64,000 nt of DNA from Polytrichum commune (GCA_950295325.1 OX485803.1:14012001-14076000); one strand, 5' to 3'; positions 24,285 to 34,903 are shown, numbered from the stretch's first letter. Notes: generated from the sequence alone by a model not told the origin. Numbers and translations: made by a program.

Positions 24285-26201
24285 CTATTTTGCAATGTTA
24301 CGGAAGCACATTGTCGGGTTAACCATGTTGTATGGAGGGGACTTCAACATGTTTACTACGTGTGTGATGGTTGACCTTTCCGCTGGATTGGTCTTCGTCA
24401 ATGAATCCAATGCTAACTCAAACCGCATCTTCAAGCCATTTGGATCACTGTTTAGCTGAAACAAGGGGGAAGTCGAATCCTTGGCATAAATCTTCCTTGC
24501 CAAAGCACCCACTGAGAAGGACTCCGAGAGAAACGTGTGCCTATGTTTCCGAGCCATCCTCACCGGAGAGGTGGATGTTCCACGTTGCCCTCGTACATGG
24601 AATAATTCTGGACCAGCACAGTTGTATTTTGCTTTGTGCTTGTTCACCTCATCCATTGAATCTCTTCCATAGTTGGAGGGTGCGTCTTCATCTCCCCAGG
24701 ATGCCATGCCCCAATCACACACACCAATGTAAACCGTGTTATCACGATCTTGTGGGAAATGCAGCATGACATTGTTGGGATTAAGGTCATTGTGCAACAC
24801 GTCATGCTTGTGCACTACATCCACAATGCACATTAGAGCCCATGCCAAATAAACTCGATGCCTTCGATATACCACCAACCGTTTCCGTGCTTCAAAGTTT
24901 GGCCCAGGCATTTGAAGGATTGTGCGCTCGTGGGTTTCCGGAACGCTGAAGTCATAGACCCTCATGTTCTTCAAGGAGCCTCCATTCCACCACATCGAAT
25001 AGGATTCGTATGTTTTCATATTGAGGTATTGTAGCTTGATTACCCCAGGATGATCTACTGGACACGCCAATGCTTCAACTGAACGCTCCTTTCGGTTCTC
25101 CAGACTATTCGTGGCCTTCATGGTCTTCCCAGCCCACTCTATCCAGCTAGGGATGAATGATGCTCCATGAATTGTGACTCTCCGCACCACTCCGAAGGTC
25201 CCTTGGAAGATTTCCTTATCCAAGGCTTTGATCTCTGCATTCCTAGGCAACCATATGACACCCTGCCGGCCCTGAGTGGCAATGTTGTCTGCCATCTGCC
25301 TGTCAATAAAAATGGGAAGGTTGCGGGCGGATGTTCCTTTTGCTACTATTACGCCTCTTTTCCGATTCTCTAGCTTCATGTACAGCTCGGACTTCCTGCC
25401 ACTACTATTTCCCTCGCCAGGATGCAAAGCATCATATGCCATTGTTGGATTGTAGATTGCTTACCTGGCTTGTTGTTCAATCCAGGTGTCCCAATCGCTC
25501 ATGCCCCTAACTTCTTCAAACTCCGCTCTAGCCGTGGCTTCCGTGAGAATAAGCATCAAATCGTTCCTCACCAAATCCAACCCCTTTGTACCATCATTGA
25601 GGTTTTTTTTTTCCAAATAAACCATGCTGTTATTTCTAAACCACTCCAACAGCACGACCCTACAATGGTTTCGAGCCTCATCGATCCGCGGGTCGCGTTT
25701 GCCTCTATTTTTCTTTTTCCTCGATTGCGAACCTGATACCGTGGGCCCCTCCTCCGTCCTTTCCGAAACTGCTGGGCGTTTCTGTCCCCGTCTTTCACCA
25801 TGCTCCGAACCCTGAGGTACATCACGTGCAGGGCTCTCCGGTCTTGATGTCTGCCGTGTCGGAGATCGTGGTGGCACGGACTCACCACGAGTGGCTGCAT
25901 TTATATCTGTGGAACTGCCTGAGCTTGGTCCCCTTCCTGTTCTCCCTCTATGGCCACTGTTTCCCCGACTCCCACGTGTTCCACGGCTTCCACGTGTTTG
26001 GTTGCCTCCTGAATGACCAACAACAAAGAACTCTTCGCCAAACCGAAAAGGATCTGGACGTGGGGGACGGGCTGCAGTACTTCCACATCTGGCATCGCTT
26101 CCCGTACCCTCTCCAGTATGCGCAGATGGAGTGCTTTGGAGCCAAGCACGGTGCACCCTCGTATCCTCATCTTGGTAAGGAGCAATGTCCTCCCCCTCCA
26201 T
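24285..26201 (-). pseudogene. Protein kinase-like cargo gene, copy 1, with nonsense mutation
   Basis: Near-identical to the plus-strand gene at 29,216-31,123 but in the opposite orientation. It starts at the same MEGEDIAPYQ methionine (26,201). An in-frame TAA at 25,461-25,463 splits it into an N-terminal part and a kinase-domain part; copy 2 has GTGGAA where this copy has AGGTAA. The kinase half keeps the glycine loop (GTFGVVRR), the HNDLNPNNV loop and CDWG. The altered site also resembles a splice donor (CCAG|GTAAGC), so an intron could bypass it only if a matching acceptor exists; none was identified. A TATA box lies upstream on the minus strand at 26,427-26,436. Confidence 0.8.
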
Positions 26202-26426
26202 CGTGAAAAAAACCGCGTGAGTGAGTGAATGTAGAAATGCGTGAGTGAATGTAGAAATCAGCAATTGAATCTGGAAAAAAAATTGCGAGGGTTCCCCCAC
26301 AATTTGCCCTGCCCTCCCAAACCCCCTGAGACCCGCGCGGTGCCGCTGTCCTTGGGACGGCAACAAGGTCTCGGGTCCCTTTGTGGTGGGAGGAGAGGAA
26401 AGTGAGGGGAACTAAAGCCCCACGGC

Positions 26427-26436
26427 TTTATATAGG
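26427..26436 (-). promoter_or_regulatory. TATA box of kinase copy 1
   Basis: CCTATATAAAG on the minus strand, about 230 bp upstream of the start codon and just downstream of the GGACGG array at 26,505-26,885. Confidence 0.65.
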
Positions 26437-26504
26437 CAAAGGGGTGCACAATCATTATGGGATCCCGGTCAGATTTGACATGGGGCACGAAAAGGACGTA
26501 TGGG

Positions 26505-26885
26505 GAACGTGGGAACGCGGGAACACGGGGGCGGGCGGAGGGAATGAGGGGGCGGACGTAGGGGAACTCGGGAGGGAACGCGGGCGGACGGAAGGGAACG
26601 GGAGGGAACATGGGGCGGACGGGAGGGAACGTGGGGCGGATGGGAGGGAACGTGGGGCGGACGGGAGGGGAACGTGGGGCGGACGGGAGGGGAACGCGGT
26701 AGGGAACGAGGGCGGACGGAAGGGAACGGGGAGCGGACGAGAGGGAACGGGAGGGGAACGCTGTAGGGAACGCGGGCGGACGGAAGGGAACGGGAGGAAA
26801 CGTGAACGCACGGAGGGGAACGTGGGGCGGACGGGTGTGGAACGTGAGGCGGACGGGAGGGAACGGGGTTGAAGGGGGGCAGGGG
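26505..26885 (+). repeat. GGACGG minisatellite upstream of kinase copy 1
   Basis: Units such as GGGCGGACGGGAGGGAACGT. It is immediately 5' of the minus-strand kinase promoter. It corresponds to 28,440-28,925 in copy 2, there on the other strand. Confidence 0.85.
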
Positions 26886-26917
26886 AACAACGTGGAATTG
26901 CGGCCATGTATTTTCTG

Positions 26918-27045
26918 GCAGTAGAAATATTATTGCATATTCATGTAGAGGACTTCATTACCTATCCATGGATACCAAGAACTCATTTTTTGGACTTCAT
27001 ATGAATTTTTTAGAGCCAAAAAACGGACACTATGTCTAAACTTTT
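26918..27045 (+). repeat. D repeat, copy 2
   Basis: Same segment as 23,420-23,560 in the same orientation, so the inverted kinase cassette of hAT copy 1 is flanked by direct repeats. Confidence 0.8.
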
Positions 27046-27065
27046 TAAAAAAAATGTAAATGACC

Positions 27066-27572
27066 GAGTTCACACTATGGCCGTCCAAGTCGAGAGGCCG
27101 TGCGATTGAGTGGCCCAACTTTGTTGAGAGTCCAAAGAAATGAACTGAAAATAGCCAATAAAATATAGTAAGGGTAGCCTTAGTTGGGCATAGTGTGAAG
27201 CCTCCAAAGGCCAAGCGCAAAGTCCAAACTCAAAGGAGCATGCCACTTTATTCCTTGCTCAAAATAACCTCTCCAATCTAACGGCCAAGATCTTGTCAAT
27301 GATTGATTATTTTAATGAAAAAAAAGTTTGGCCTTTCGACGGAAGTTTGGGTTGAGCATTTTGCTATACCCAAACTTTGCTCGAGAGGCCGAACTCTTGG
27401 CGCCATAACTTCCTAAAAGTGTTGCCACCTAGGCTCTTTTGGAGGCCACGTCCTTTGGACTTCGGCCTCTAGTGTGAAGGCCGAGAGGACGGACTTTGGG
27501 CATTTCAGCATTTTCATTGGTCCAAATGTTGAACCTCTCAAAGTTTGGCCATATTGTGAACCGGCCCTTAGA
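27066..27572. mobile_element. Possible MITE with imperfect GTTCACACTATGGCC ends
   Basis: Left border GTTCACACTATGGCC (27,068) and right border GGCCATATTGTGAACCGGCC (27,552-27,571) are inverted relative to each other. The interior has repeated GAGGCC and CTCCAAAGGCC words and no gene. A second copy without its left edge is at 31,845-32,415. No clear target duplication was found, so assignment is tentative. Confidence 0.4.
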
Positions 27573-27773
27573 TTTGCAATACATGTCTTATTCTTTTTTT
27601 GGCACAAATTGAAAATTCAAATTGAAAATACAACCAACCCAGCCGAAACAGCGCAGCCTAAGTGGAAATCTATAAATAATTCTCATTTGAGGCCTATCCT
27701 TCCAAGTAGGGACTAAGTTGCTACGGGTCACAATAAGACCTTTGACCCCCCAAATCAAATCAAATTTGTTAAG

Positions 27774-27781
27774 AATGTCAT
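27774..27781 (+). repeat. 8-bp target-site duplication, left
   Basis: AATGTCAT directly before the left end of hAT copy 2, repeated at 43,417-43,424. The same locus without the insertion is seen at 32,612-32,640, where AATGTCAT occurs once (32,619-32,626). Confidence 0.95.
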
Positions 27782-27866
27782 CAGGGTTGTCTATCGCGAC
27801 GTCATGACGGTGTCGTGCCGTCATGTCAGGTCGTGTCGTGACGGACCCCTCCGTCACGACACAATA
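27782..27866 (+). repeat. hAT copy 2 left terminal region with hairpin
   Basis: CAGGGTTGTCTATCGCG, then a stem-loop GTCGTGACGGA-CCCC-TCCGTCACGAC at 27,835-27,860. The GTCGTGACGG word recurs at the right end, suggesting transposase-binding subterminal sites. Confidence 0.8.
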
Positions 27867-28054
27867 GGGTCCACGTAGGGTCAACATAGGGGGAATGGAC
27901 TAGGGTGGGTAAAATACTTACCTTCTTGCCAAGGTGGCGTCCTATGTGGCAGAAAACGCCGACGTGGATGTGCATATTTCCCTTGCCAAGTAAACCATTT
28001 TGCCATTGTGTTTAGGGTTCTGTTAAAATCAAAGTAGAAAAATATGACTAAGGA

Positions 28055-28440
28055 AGGTGTGGGGCGGACGGTGGGGCGGACGGGAGAGGGGGGTGGTGCG
28101 GACGGCGGAGGGGGGTGGTGCAGACGGCGGAGGGGGGTGGTGCGGACGGGGGAGGGGGGTGGAGCGGACGGGGGTGGGGCGGACGGACGGGGGTGGAGCG
28201 GACGGGGGAGGGGGGTGGAGCGGACGGGGGTGGGGCGGACGGACGGGGGTGGAGCGGACGACGGACGGGGGTGGAGCGGACGGGGGAGGGGGTGGAGCGG
28301 ACGGGGGAGGGGGGTGGAGCGGACGGGGGAGGGGGGTGGAGCGGACAGGGGTGGGGCGGAAGGGGGTTGGGAACGGGGGGGAGAACGCTGGAGCGGACGG
28401 GGGAACGCGGGGGCGGACGAAGGGAACGCGGAGGGCTCCG
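28055..28440 (+). repeat. GGACGG minisatellite, terminal array of hAT copy 2
   Basis: G-rich units (GGTGGAGCGGACGGGGGAGG and variants) on the plus strand. It meets the oppositely oriented kinase promoter array at about 28,440, so G-richness switches strand there. Confidence 0.85.
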
Positions 28441-28925
28441 TCCGCCCCAAGTTCCCTCACGTCCGCCCCACGTTCCCCCGCCGTGCGTTCACGTTCCCAC
28501 ACGTTTCCTAACGTCCGCACCCGTTCCCTACCGCGTTCCCTCCCGTCCGCGCCCGTTCCCCCCCAGTCCGCACCCGTTCCCTTCCCGTCCGCCCACGTTC
28601 CCTCCCGTCCGCCCCACGTTCCCTCCCGTCCGCCCCATGTTCCCTCCCGTCCGCGCTACGTTCCCCTCCCGTCCGCCCACGTTCCCCTCCCGTCCGCCCA
28701 CGTTCCCTCCCGTCCGCCCACGTTCCCTCCCGTCCGCCCCATGTTCCCTCCCGTCCGCCCCATGTTCCCTCCTGTCCGCGCTACGTTCCACTCCCGTCCG
28801 CCCCATGTTCCCGTACGTTCCCTCCCGTCCGCGCTCCGTTCCTTTCCGTCCGCCCGTGTTCCCCTACGTCCGCCCCCTCGTTCCCTCCGTCCGCCCCCGC
28901 GTTCCCACGTTCCCCATACGTCCTT
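28440..28925 (-). repeat. GGACGG minisatellite upstream of kinase copy 2
   Basis: On the plus strand this reads as CGTTCCCTCCCGTCCGCCC units of about 21-24 bp. It ends about 55 bp before the kinase TATA box. Open frames through it are repeat products. Confidence 0.85.
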
Positions 28926-28981
28926 TTCGTGCCCCATGTCAAATCCGACCGGGATCCCATAATGATTGTGCTCCCCTTTGC

Positions 28982-28991
28982 CTATATAAAG
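28982..28991 (+). promoter_or_regulatory. TATA box of kinase gene
   Basis: CTATATAAAG, 225-234 bp upstream of the start codon at 29,216, with a conserved leader between. The same box is kept in copy 1. Confidence 0.7.
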
Positions 28992-29215
28992 CCGTGGGGT
29001 TTTAGTTCCCCTCACTTTCCTCTCCTCCCACCACAAAGGGACCCGAGACCTTGTTGCCGTCCCAAGGACAGCGGCACCGCGCGGGTCTCAGGGGGTTTGG
29101 GAGGGCAGGGCAAATTGTGGGGGAACCCTCGCAATTTTTTTTCCAGATTCACGCACTCATTTCTACATTCACTCACTCCTTTTTACATTCACTCACTCAC
29201 GCGGTTTTTTTCACG

Positions 29216-31123
29216 ATGGAGGGGGAGGACATTGCTCCTTACCAAGACGAGGATACGAGGCTGCACCGTGCTTGGCTCCAAAGCACTCCACTTGCGCATA
29301 CTGGAGAGGGTACGGGAAGCGAGGCCGGAAGTGGAAGCACTGCAGCACGTCCCCCACGTCCAGATCCTTTTCGGTTTGACGAAGAGTTCTTTGCAGTTGG
29401 CCATTCAGGAGGCAACCAAACACGTGGAAGCCGTGGGAGTCGGGGAAACAGTGGACATAGAGGGAGAACAGGAAGGGGACCAAGCTCAGGCAGTTCCACA
29501 GATATAAATGCAGCCACTCATGGAGAGTCCGTGCCACCACGATCTCCGACACGGCGGACATCAAGACCGGAGAGCCCTGCACGTGATGTACCTCAGGGTT
29601 CGGAGCATGGTGAAAGACGGGGACAAAAACGCCCAGCAATTTCGGAAGGGACGGAGGAGGGGTCCGGGGTTTCAGGTTCGCAATCAAGGAAAAGGAAAAA
29701 TAGAGGCAAACGCGACCCGCGGATCGATGAGGCTCGAAACCATTGTAGGGTCGTGCTGTTGGAGTGGTTTAGAAATAACAGCATGGTTTATTTGGAAAAA
29801 AAATACCTCAATGATGGTACAAAGGGGTTGGATTTGGTGAGGAATGATTTGATTCTTATTCTCACGGAAGCCACGGCTGGAGCGGAGTTTGAAGATGCTA
29901 GGGGCATGAGCGATTGGGGCACCTGGATTGAACAACAAGCCGTGGAAGCAATCTACAATCCAACAATGGCATATGATGCTGTGCATCCTAGCGAGGGAAG
30001 TAGTAGTGGCAGGAAGTCCGAGCTGTACATGAAGCTAGAGAATTGGAAAAGAGGCGTAATAGCAGCAAAAGGAACATCCGCCCGCAACCTTCCCATTTTT
30101 ATTGACAGGCAGATGGCAGACAACATTGCCACTCAGGGCCGGCAGGGTGTCATATGGTTGCCTAGGAATGCGGAGATCAAAGCCTTGGATAAGGAAATCT
30201 TCCAAGGGACCTTCGGAGTGGTGCGGAGAGTCGCAATTCATGGAGCATCATTCATCCCTAGCTGGATAGAGTGGGCTGGGAAGACCATGAAGGCCACGAA
30301 TAGTTTGGAGAATCGAAAGGAACGTTCAGTTGAAGCATTGGCGTGTCCAGTAGATCATCCTGGGGTAATCAAGCTACAATACCTCAATATGAAAACATAC
30401 GAATCCTATTCGATGTGGTGGAATGGAGGCTCCTTGAAAAACATGAGGATCTATGACTTCAGCGTTCCGGAAACCCACGAGCGCACAATCCTTCACATGC
30501 CTGGGGCAGACTTTGAAGCACGGAAACGGTTGGTTGTATATCGAAGGCATCGAGCTTATTTGGCATGGGCTCTAATGTGCATTGTGGATGTAGTGCACAA
30601 GCATGACGTGTTGCACAATGACCTTAATCCCAACAATGTCATGTTGCATTTCCCACAAGACCGTGAGAACACGGTTTACATTGGTGTGTGTGATTGGGGC
30701 ATGGCATCCTGGGGAGATGAAGACGCACCCTCCAACTATGGAAAAGATTCAGTGGATGAGATGAACAAGCACAAAGCAAAATACAACTGTGCTGGTCCAG
30801 AATTATTCCATGTACGAGGGCAGCGTGGAACATCCACCTCTCCGGTGAGGATGGCTCGGAAACATAGGCACACGTTTCTATCGGAGTCCTTCTCAGTGGG
30901 TGCTTTGGCAAAGAAGATTTATGCCAGGGATGCGACTTCCCCCTTGTTTCAGCTAAACAGTGATCCAAATGGCTTGAATATGCGGTTTGAGTTAGCATTG
31001 GATTCATTGACGAAGACCAATCCAGCGGAAAGGTCAACCATCACACACGTAGTGAACATTTTGAAGTCCCCTCCATACAACATGGTTAACCCGACAATGT
31101 GCTTCCGTGACACTGCAAAATAG
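29216..31123 (+). CDS. Protein kinase-like protein, transposon cargo (635 aa)
   Basis: The first methionine after the TATA box and leader gives MEGEDIAPYQ. Residues 1 to about 215 are hydrophilic, rich in Ser, Arg and Gly, with no domain recognised; a short KRKNRGKR cluster may be a nuclear signal. The kinase domain occupies about 320-630: glycine loop QGTFGVVRR near 330, WAGKTMK supplying a lysine near 354, catalytic loop HNDLNPNNV near 466 (HRD changed to HND, catalytic Asp and Asn kept), and CDWG near 492 in place of DFG. These residues would allow phosphotransfer, but the variants are unusual. AATAAA lies 62 bp after the stop. The frame is uninterrupted while the sister copy has a stop. 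The substrate and role are unknown. It may be captured host sequence serving, or simply riding, the element. Confidence 0.8.
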   Translation: MEGEDIAPYQDEDTRLHRAWLQSTPLAHTGEGTGSEAGSGSTAARPPRPDPFRFDEEFFAVGHSGGNQTRGSRGSRGNSGHRGRTGRGPSSGSSTDINAATHGESVPPRSPTRRTSRPESPARDVPQGSEHGERRGQKRPAISEGTEEGSGVSGSQSRKRKNRGKRDPRIDEARNHCRVVLLEWFRNNSMVYLEKKYLNDGTKGLDLVRNDLILILTEATAGAEFEDARGMSDWGTWIEQQAVEAIYNPTMAYDAVHPSEGSSSGRKSELYMKLENWKRGVIAAKGTSARNLPIFIDRQMADNIATQGRQGVIWLPRNAEIKALDKEIFQGTFGVVRRVAIHGASFIPSWIEWAGKTMKATNSLENRKERSVEALACPVDHPGVIKLQYLNMKTYESYSMWWNGGSLKNMRIYDFSVPETHERTILHMPGADFEARKRLVVYRRHRAYLAWALMCIVDVVHKHDVLHNDLNPNNVMLHFPQDRENTVYIGVCDWGMASWGDEDAPSNYGKDSVDEMNKHKAKYNCAGPELFHVRGQRGTSTSPVRMARKHRHTFLSESFSVGALAKKIYARDATSPLFQLNSDPNGLNMRFELALDSLTKTNPAERSTITHVVNILKSPPYNMVNPTMCFRDTAK

Positions 31124-31185
31124 TTTTTTTTTTTTTTTTTGCAACAATTTTGAATCATACCAATTTTGTAACCGTTGGAGATGTA

Positions 31186-31191
31186 AATAAA
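31186..31191 (+). terminator. Polyadenylation signal of kinase gene
   Basis: AATAAA 62 bp after the kinase stop codon, in a flank conserved in both copies. Confidence 0.55.
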
Positions 31192-31830
31192 GCCATCATT
31201 TTTTCATACAAAACTTGTATATTGTATGAGGTTTATGGATCTTAGTGCAATGTTCATACTACTCCATGAGGCCTTTGCTCCATAATCGAGAAGAAATCTA
31301 TGGGAGGCTAACCAAGGTTCTCGCCTCTCGTGAGGCCACATCCTTCTTTCACATCGTTGTTATCACATCCATGTGCTAAGTTCAAGTTAACTATAGTTGT
31401 TTGTGATATGTCTTGAAAAAATGCAGTTACCTATATTTATTCTAATTTTGGTATGCCACAAAATGTAGTAAACTATAGTTATATCGGTTGTACACGTGAT
31501 CCAAAACATCTCTAAATGTTATCTTTCTTCTACTCCCCACATATTGCACACTATAAATGTTAAACATGTTAACAGTTAACAAAATGGTACTCCCTTCTTT
31601 GTAAATCTGACTCTATAAACGTTAACGGATGAAATACAACCATAATATGGATGATAAAAACTACACATCCAGTTACATTGATTCATATTCACTCGTGATT
31701 TGTAAACTTGATATTGAATAAAGTTTTGATTGGGTGTGCAATTTTATGAATGGTATTCTCTCACAAGGAATCTTCACAATTGCTTATATTTATATTTATA
31801 TAATTCACAATCATTTTTTTTTGGAAGTTT
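31192..31830. other. Kinase 3' flank
   Basis: AT-rich, no gene. Matches the inverted flank at 23,560-24,220. It ends in a short inverted remnant of the D repeat (GGAAGTTTGGACATA). Confidence 0.6.
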
Positions 31831-33468
31831 GGACATAATCTTGGCCGTCCAAGTGAAGAGGCCGTGCGATTAAGTGGCCCAACTTTGTTGATAGTCCAAA
31901 GAAATGAACTGAAAATAGCCAAGAAAATATAGTAAGGGTAGCCTTAGTTGGGCATAGTGTGAAGCCTCCAAAGGCCAAGCGCAAAGTCCAAACCTTTGGC
32001 CATGAACTCCCACGGCCTCTCGGCTTGGATGGCCAAAGTGTGAAGCCTCCAAAGGCCAATCCCAAAGTCCAAACTCAAAGGAGCATGCCACTTTATTCCT
32101 TGCTCAAAATAACCTCTCCAATCTAACGGCCAAGATCTTGTCAATGATTAATTATTTTAATGAAAAAAAAGTTCGGCCTCTCGACGGAAGTTTGCGTTGA
32201 GCATTTTGCTATACCCAATCTTTGCTCGAGAGGCCGAACTCTTGGCGCCATAACTTCCTAAAAGTGTTGCCACCTAGGCTCTTTTGGAGGCCACGTCCTT
32301 TGAACTTCGGCCTCTAGTGTGAAGGCCGAGAGGACGGACTTTGGGCATTTCAGCATTTTCATTGGTCCAAATGTTGAACCTCTTAAAGTTTGGCCATATT
32401 GTGAACCGGCCCTTATATTTGCAATACATGTCTTATTCTTTTTGTGGCACAAATTGAAAATTCAAATTGAAAATACAACCAACCCAGCCGAAACAGCGCA
32501 GCCTAAGTTGAAATCTATAAATAATGCTCATTTGAGGCCTATCCTTCCAAGTAGGGACTAAGTTGCTACGGGTCACAATAAGACCTTTGACCCCCCAAAT
32601 CAAATCAAATTTGTTAAGAATGTCATGGTAGGCCACGTCCGGGGTTTTTTCCAAGTCCCTAAGCATCTGTTTCCATTCAATCCTCCCATACTCTGATTTG
32701 TAATACATGTCATAAAAGCTAATGCAATTATTGTTTTGAAGTCTACCATCAAATGATATGTAAGATCGTATGTTCACTTGTGGTTGGTTCTTTTTATGTA
32801 CCAGTTTAAGCCAATACTAAAATAAAATAAACCTTATTCTATAAAATCTAATGACACTACCATACAAGTTAGTAGAGATGTTGTATATTTTTTAAAATTA
32901 TTCTATATATTTACATAACTACAACTTATAATTTTGTGAAGAATAATACATAATACAATAAAGTTCAAATCAATACCTCTTTTGTGCACTCACATATACT
33001 CATACGGATTTAGTATAGTGCACCCCCCCACCCAAATGATCACTAATGCGGGCCACATTAAATTTAAGCCCACACCAAATCCCTAGTTTAATATCAATGT
33101 GGACCATATTAATTTGCTTTTCTAGAATGTTCTAATTTGTGTAAGGTGTTGGTAAGATATCTTTATGAAGCCTATAGGAACTCGGGGGATGCACTCTACA
33201 TTATGTTTGAGAATCACGTGCGTTCATGACCCCTTCTAAAAACCCCAATGTATACCATAAGTTATATGTCTAAGTAGAGATTGTGCCAACTTGAAGTAGT
33301 CCTCGCGATTTGCGAACGTTTAACTTTCGTTGTAGGCATCGTAAAAAAAAGCGGGTGGGTTTGTTGGAAAGCTGGGAACCTAAACCCTCAAACCATGTAT
33401 GGAAACACTTCTACATGAGTGAGAGAACAAAACAACGGCACATATGTGGTAGCAATTTGGAATGACGT
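31831..33468. repeat. X segment: uninterrupted copy of the hAT copy 2 insertion site
   Basis: No gene. The sequence matches 27,066-27,781 joined to 43,425-44,272 and crosses the insertion point at 32,619-32,626 with a single AATGTCAT. It therefore shows what the target looked like before insertion. The left part holds the MITE-like sequence (to about 32,415); the remainder is AT-rich. Confidence 0.85.
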
Positions 33469-33497
33469 AGGGTTTAGGGTTTAGGGTTTAGGGTTTA
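33469..33497 (+). repeat. Interstitial telomere-like tract
   Basis: About four TAGGGTT units, the plant-type telomere repeat, ending in GGGTTTATGAACC where the next tandem repeat begins. A decayed equivalent is at 45,967-45,990. Confidence 0.85.
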
Positions 33498-33805
33498 TGA
33501 ACCACAAAGGTTGAAGCACAAATATGTGAATTGTCGAATGAAAGGGCAAGGGGATGCGTGTGGGTTGTGAAACCATACGAACCACTAAGGTTGAAGCTCA
33601 AATATGTGAATTGTTGAATGAAGATGGCATTCGGATGCGTAATATGCGTTGTGAAACCATATGGACCACAAAGGTTGAAGCACAAATATGTACTTTGTTG
33701 AATTAATATGACATTCGAATGCGTGTGGATTGTAAAACTATACGAACCTCTAAGGTTGAAGCTCAAATATGTGAATTGTTGAATGAAAGGACAACCCATC
33801 AAATA
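33498..33805. repeat. Tandem repeat, unit about 83 bp, upstream of 186-aa gene
   Basis: Four units containing GGTTGAAGCACAAATATGTG and CGTTGTGAAACCATA. Repeated at 45,990-46,290 before the second copy of the same gene. Confidence 0.75.
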
Positions 33806-33994
33806 TAGAAGCTTCAAAGAGGTTTCCAATGCGGGTGTCGGGGGACTTTTTCAAAAAGTGCAACTAACTTTTTGACTTCACCAACTTTCTTTTTATTCCT
33901 ATTGTGTTGTCTTTATCCTACCAACGAGAATTAGATCCTCTACATCTTGGATTACATCAAATATTGTATATTTCATAAAGTCCTTTGAGCTCAA

Positions 33995-34002
33995 TATATA
34001 AG
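33995..34002 (+). promoter_or_regulatory. TATA box of 186-aa gene
   Basis: TATATAAG 42 bp before the ATG at 34,044. Also present in copy 1 at about 46,499. Confidence 0.6.
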
Positions 34003-34043
34003 TAGAGCATTTAGACTCATACATATAACGAGGGTAAAGTATC

Positions 34044-34604
34044 ATGGATAGGATGGGAGAGAAGAGAGACATGTTTGAGGGTCTAGGATGTGATGAGGAG
34101 ATAGAAAATTTAGGTGAACCCGATATTCCATTCAATCCATCAACCGAGCGTGAGAAAGATGAGAGATGTGCTAGGGATCGATTTCGTGATGAGTATGTCA
34201 TGACTCCCTTCTCACAATCTACACAAGCTTGGAGGATGAGGGCGGAGGAGGACCAACGACGATATGCGGACAACTTTGAGATCGATGCGGTGGAGAATGA
34301 CAACACACAATGCGTGGGTGGAGATCTAAATGATCTGATTGATTTGTGTGCGGATATTTTGGAGAAGCCCGGGGATGTGGATGTGGAGGAGACTTCAATC
34401 GACATTGAAGATGTCAAGGTAGCGGAAGAATCTTCAAGGATTTTGCCTTTTCGTAAGAAGAGGAGAGGATTATCGCCTCATCGGCTACCATTGAAGGAAC
34501 GGATGAAAGACCGAACGATTAGCTATGTTGATTTACTTCGACCGAATCCTCTCCAAAAAATGGACCCTCGACGGAAGCCACAACCATCTACGAGGTTGCC
34601 ATGA
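34044..34604 (+). CDS. Unknown 186-aa charged protein, transposon cargo
   Basis: A single uninterrupted frame starting MDRMGEKRDMF. The first two thirds are acidic with many Asp/Glu and a run of charged residues. The C-terminal third is basic (RKKRRGLSPHR, RRKPQPSTR), which could bind nucleic acid or act as a nuclear signal. No family recognised. It lies between an 83-bp tandem repeat with TATA box and the next GGACGG array. AATAAAG follows at about 34,700. The second copy (46,547-47,101) is broken but keeps the basic C-terminal block almost unchanged, hinting at past constraint there. Confidence 0.6.
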   Translation: MDRMGEKRDMFEGLGCDEEIENLGEPDIPFNPSTEREKDERCARDRFRDEYVMTPFSQSTQAWRMRAEEDQRRYADNFEIDAVENDNTQCVGGDLNDLIDLCADILEKPGDVDVEETSIDIEDVKVAEESSRILPFRKKRRGLSPHRLPLKERMKDRTISYVDLLRPNPLQKMDPRRKPQPSTRLP

Positions 34605-34903
34605 CGGAAGTCAAGTTGACGGAATGAAGTGGAATATTAAATCGTGCATGGTTTGTTCATGTATGTGATTTATAAAGGGCATTTGTACCGTCGTCGCAAT
34701 AATAAAGTCATTACTTGTACATCGTTGTCTCCATAGGGGTGATAATTTGTTGGTCATCATACTACATTGGTTTCTTTGTTGCTTGAGGGATCCTTCATTA
34801 GTTTTGTGTGGATAAGTACACCGGTAATGATATTTAGTGTCACATATATTATTTGCAAAGGGCCTAAGTTAGATGGGGTTCGGATGGAGGGACGCGGGAA
34901 TGT

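Noticed and set aside
25422-26228. Open frames antisense to the kinase genes (also 29,189-30,241 and 30,639-31,158)
   Set aside because: They mirror the coding strand's composition and carry no motif; shadows of the kinase gene.
33469-33497. True telomere
   Set aside because: Only about four units, internal, and followed by other repeats and genes on both sides.
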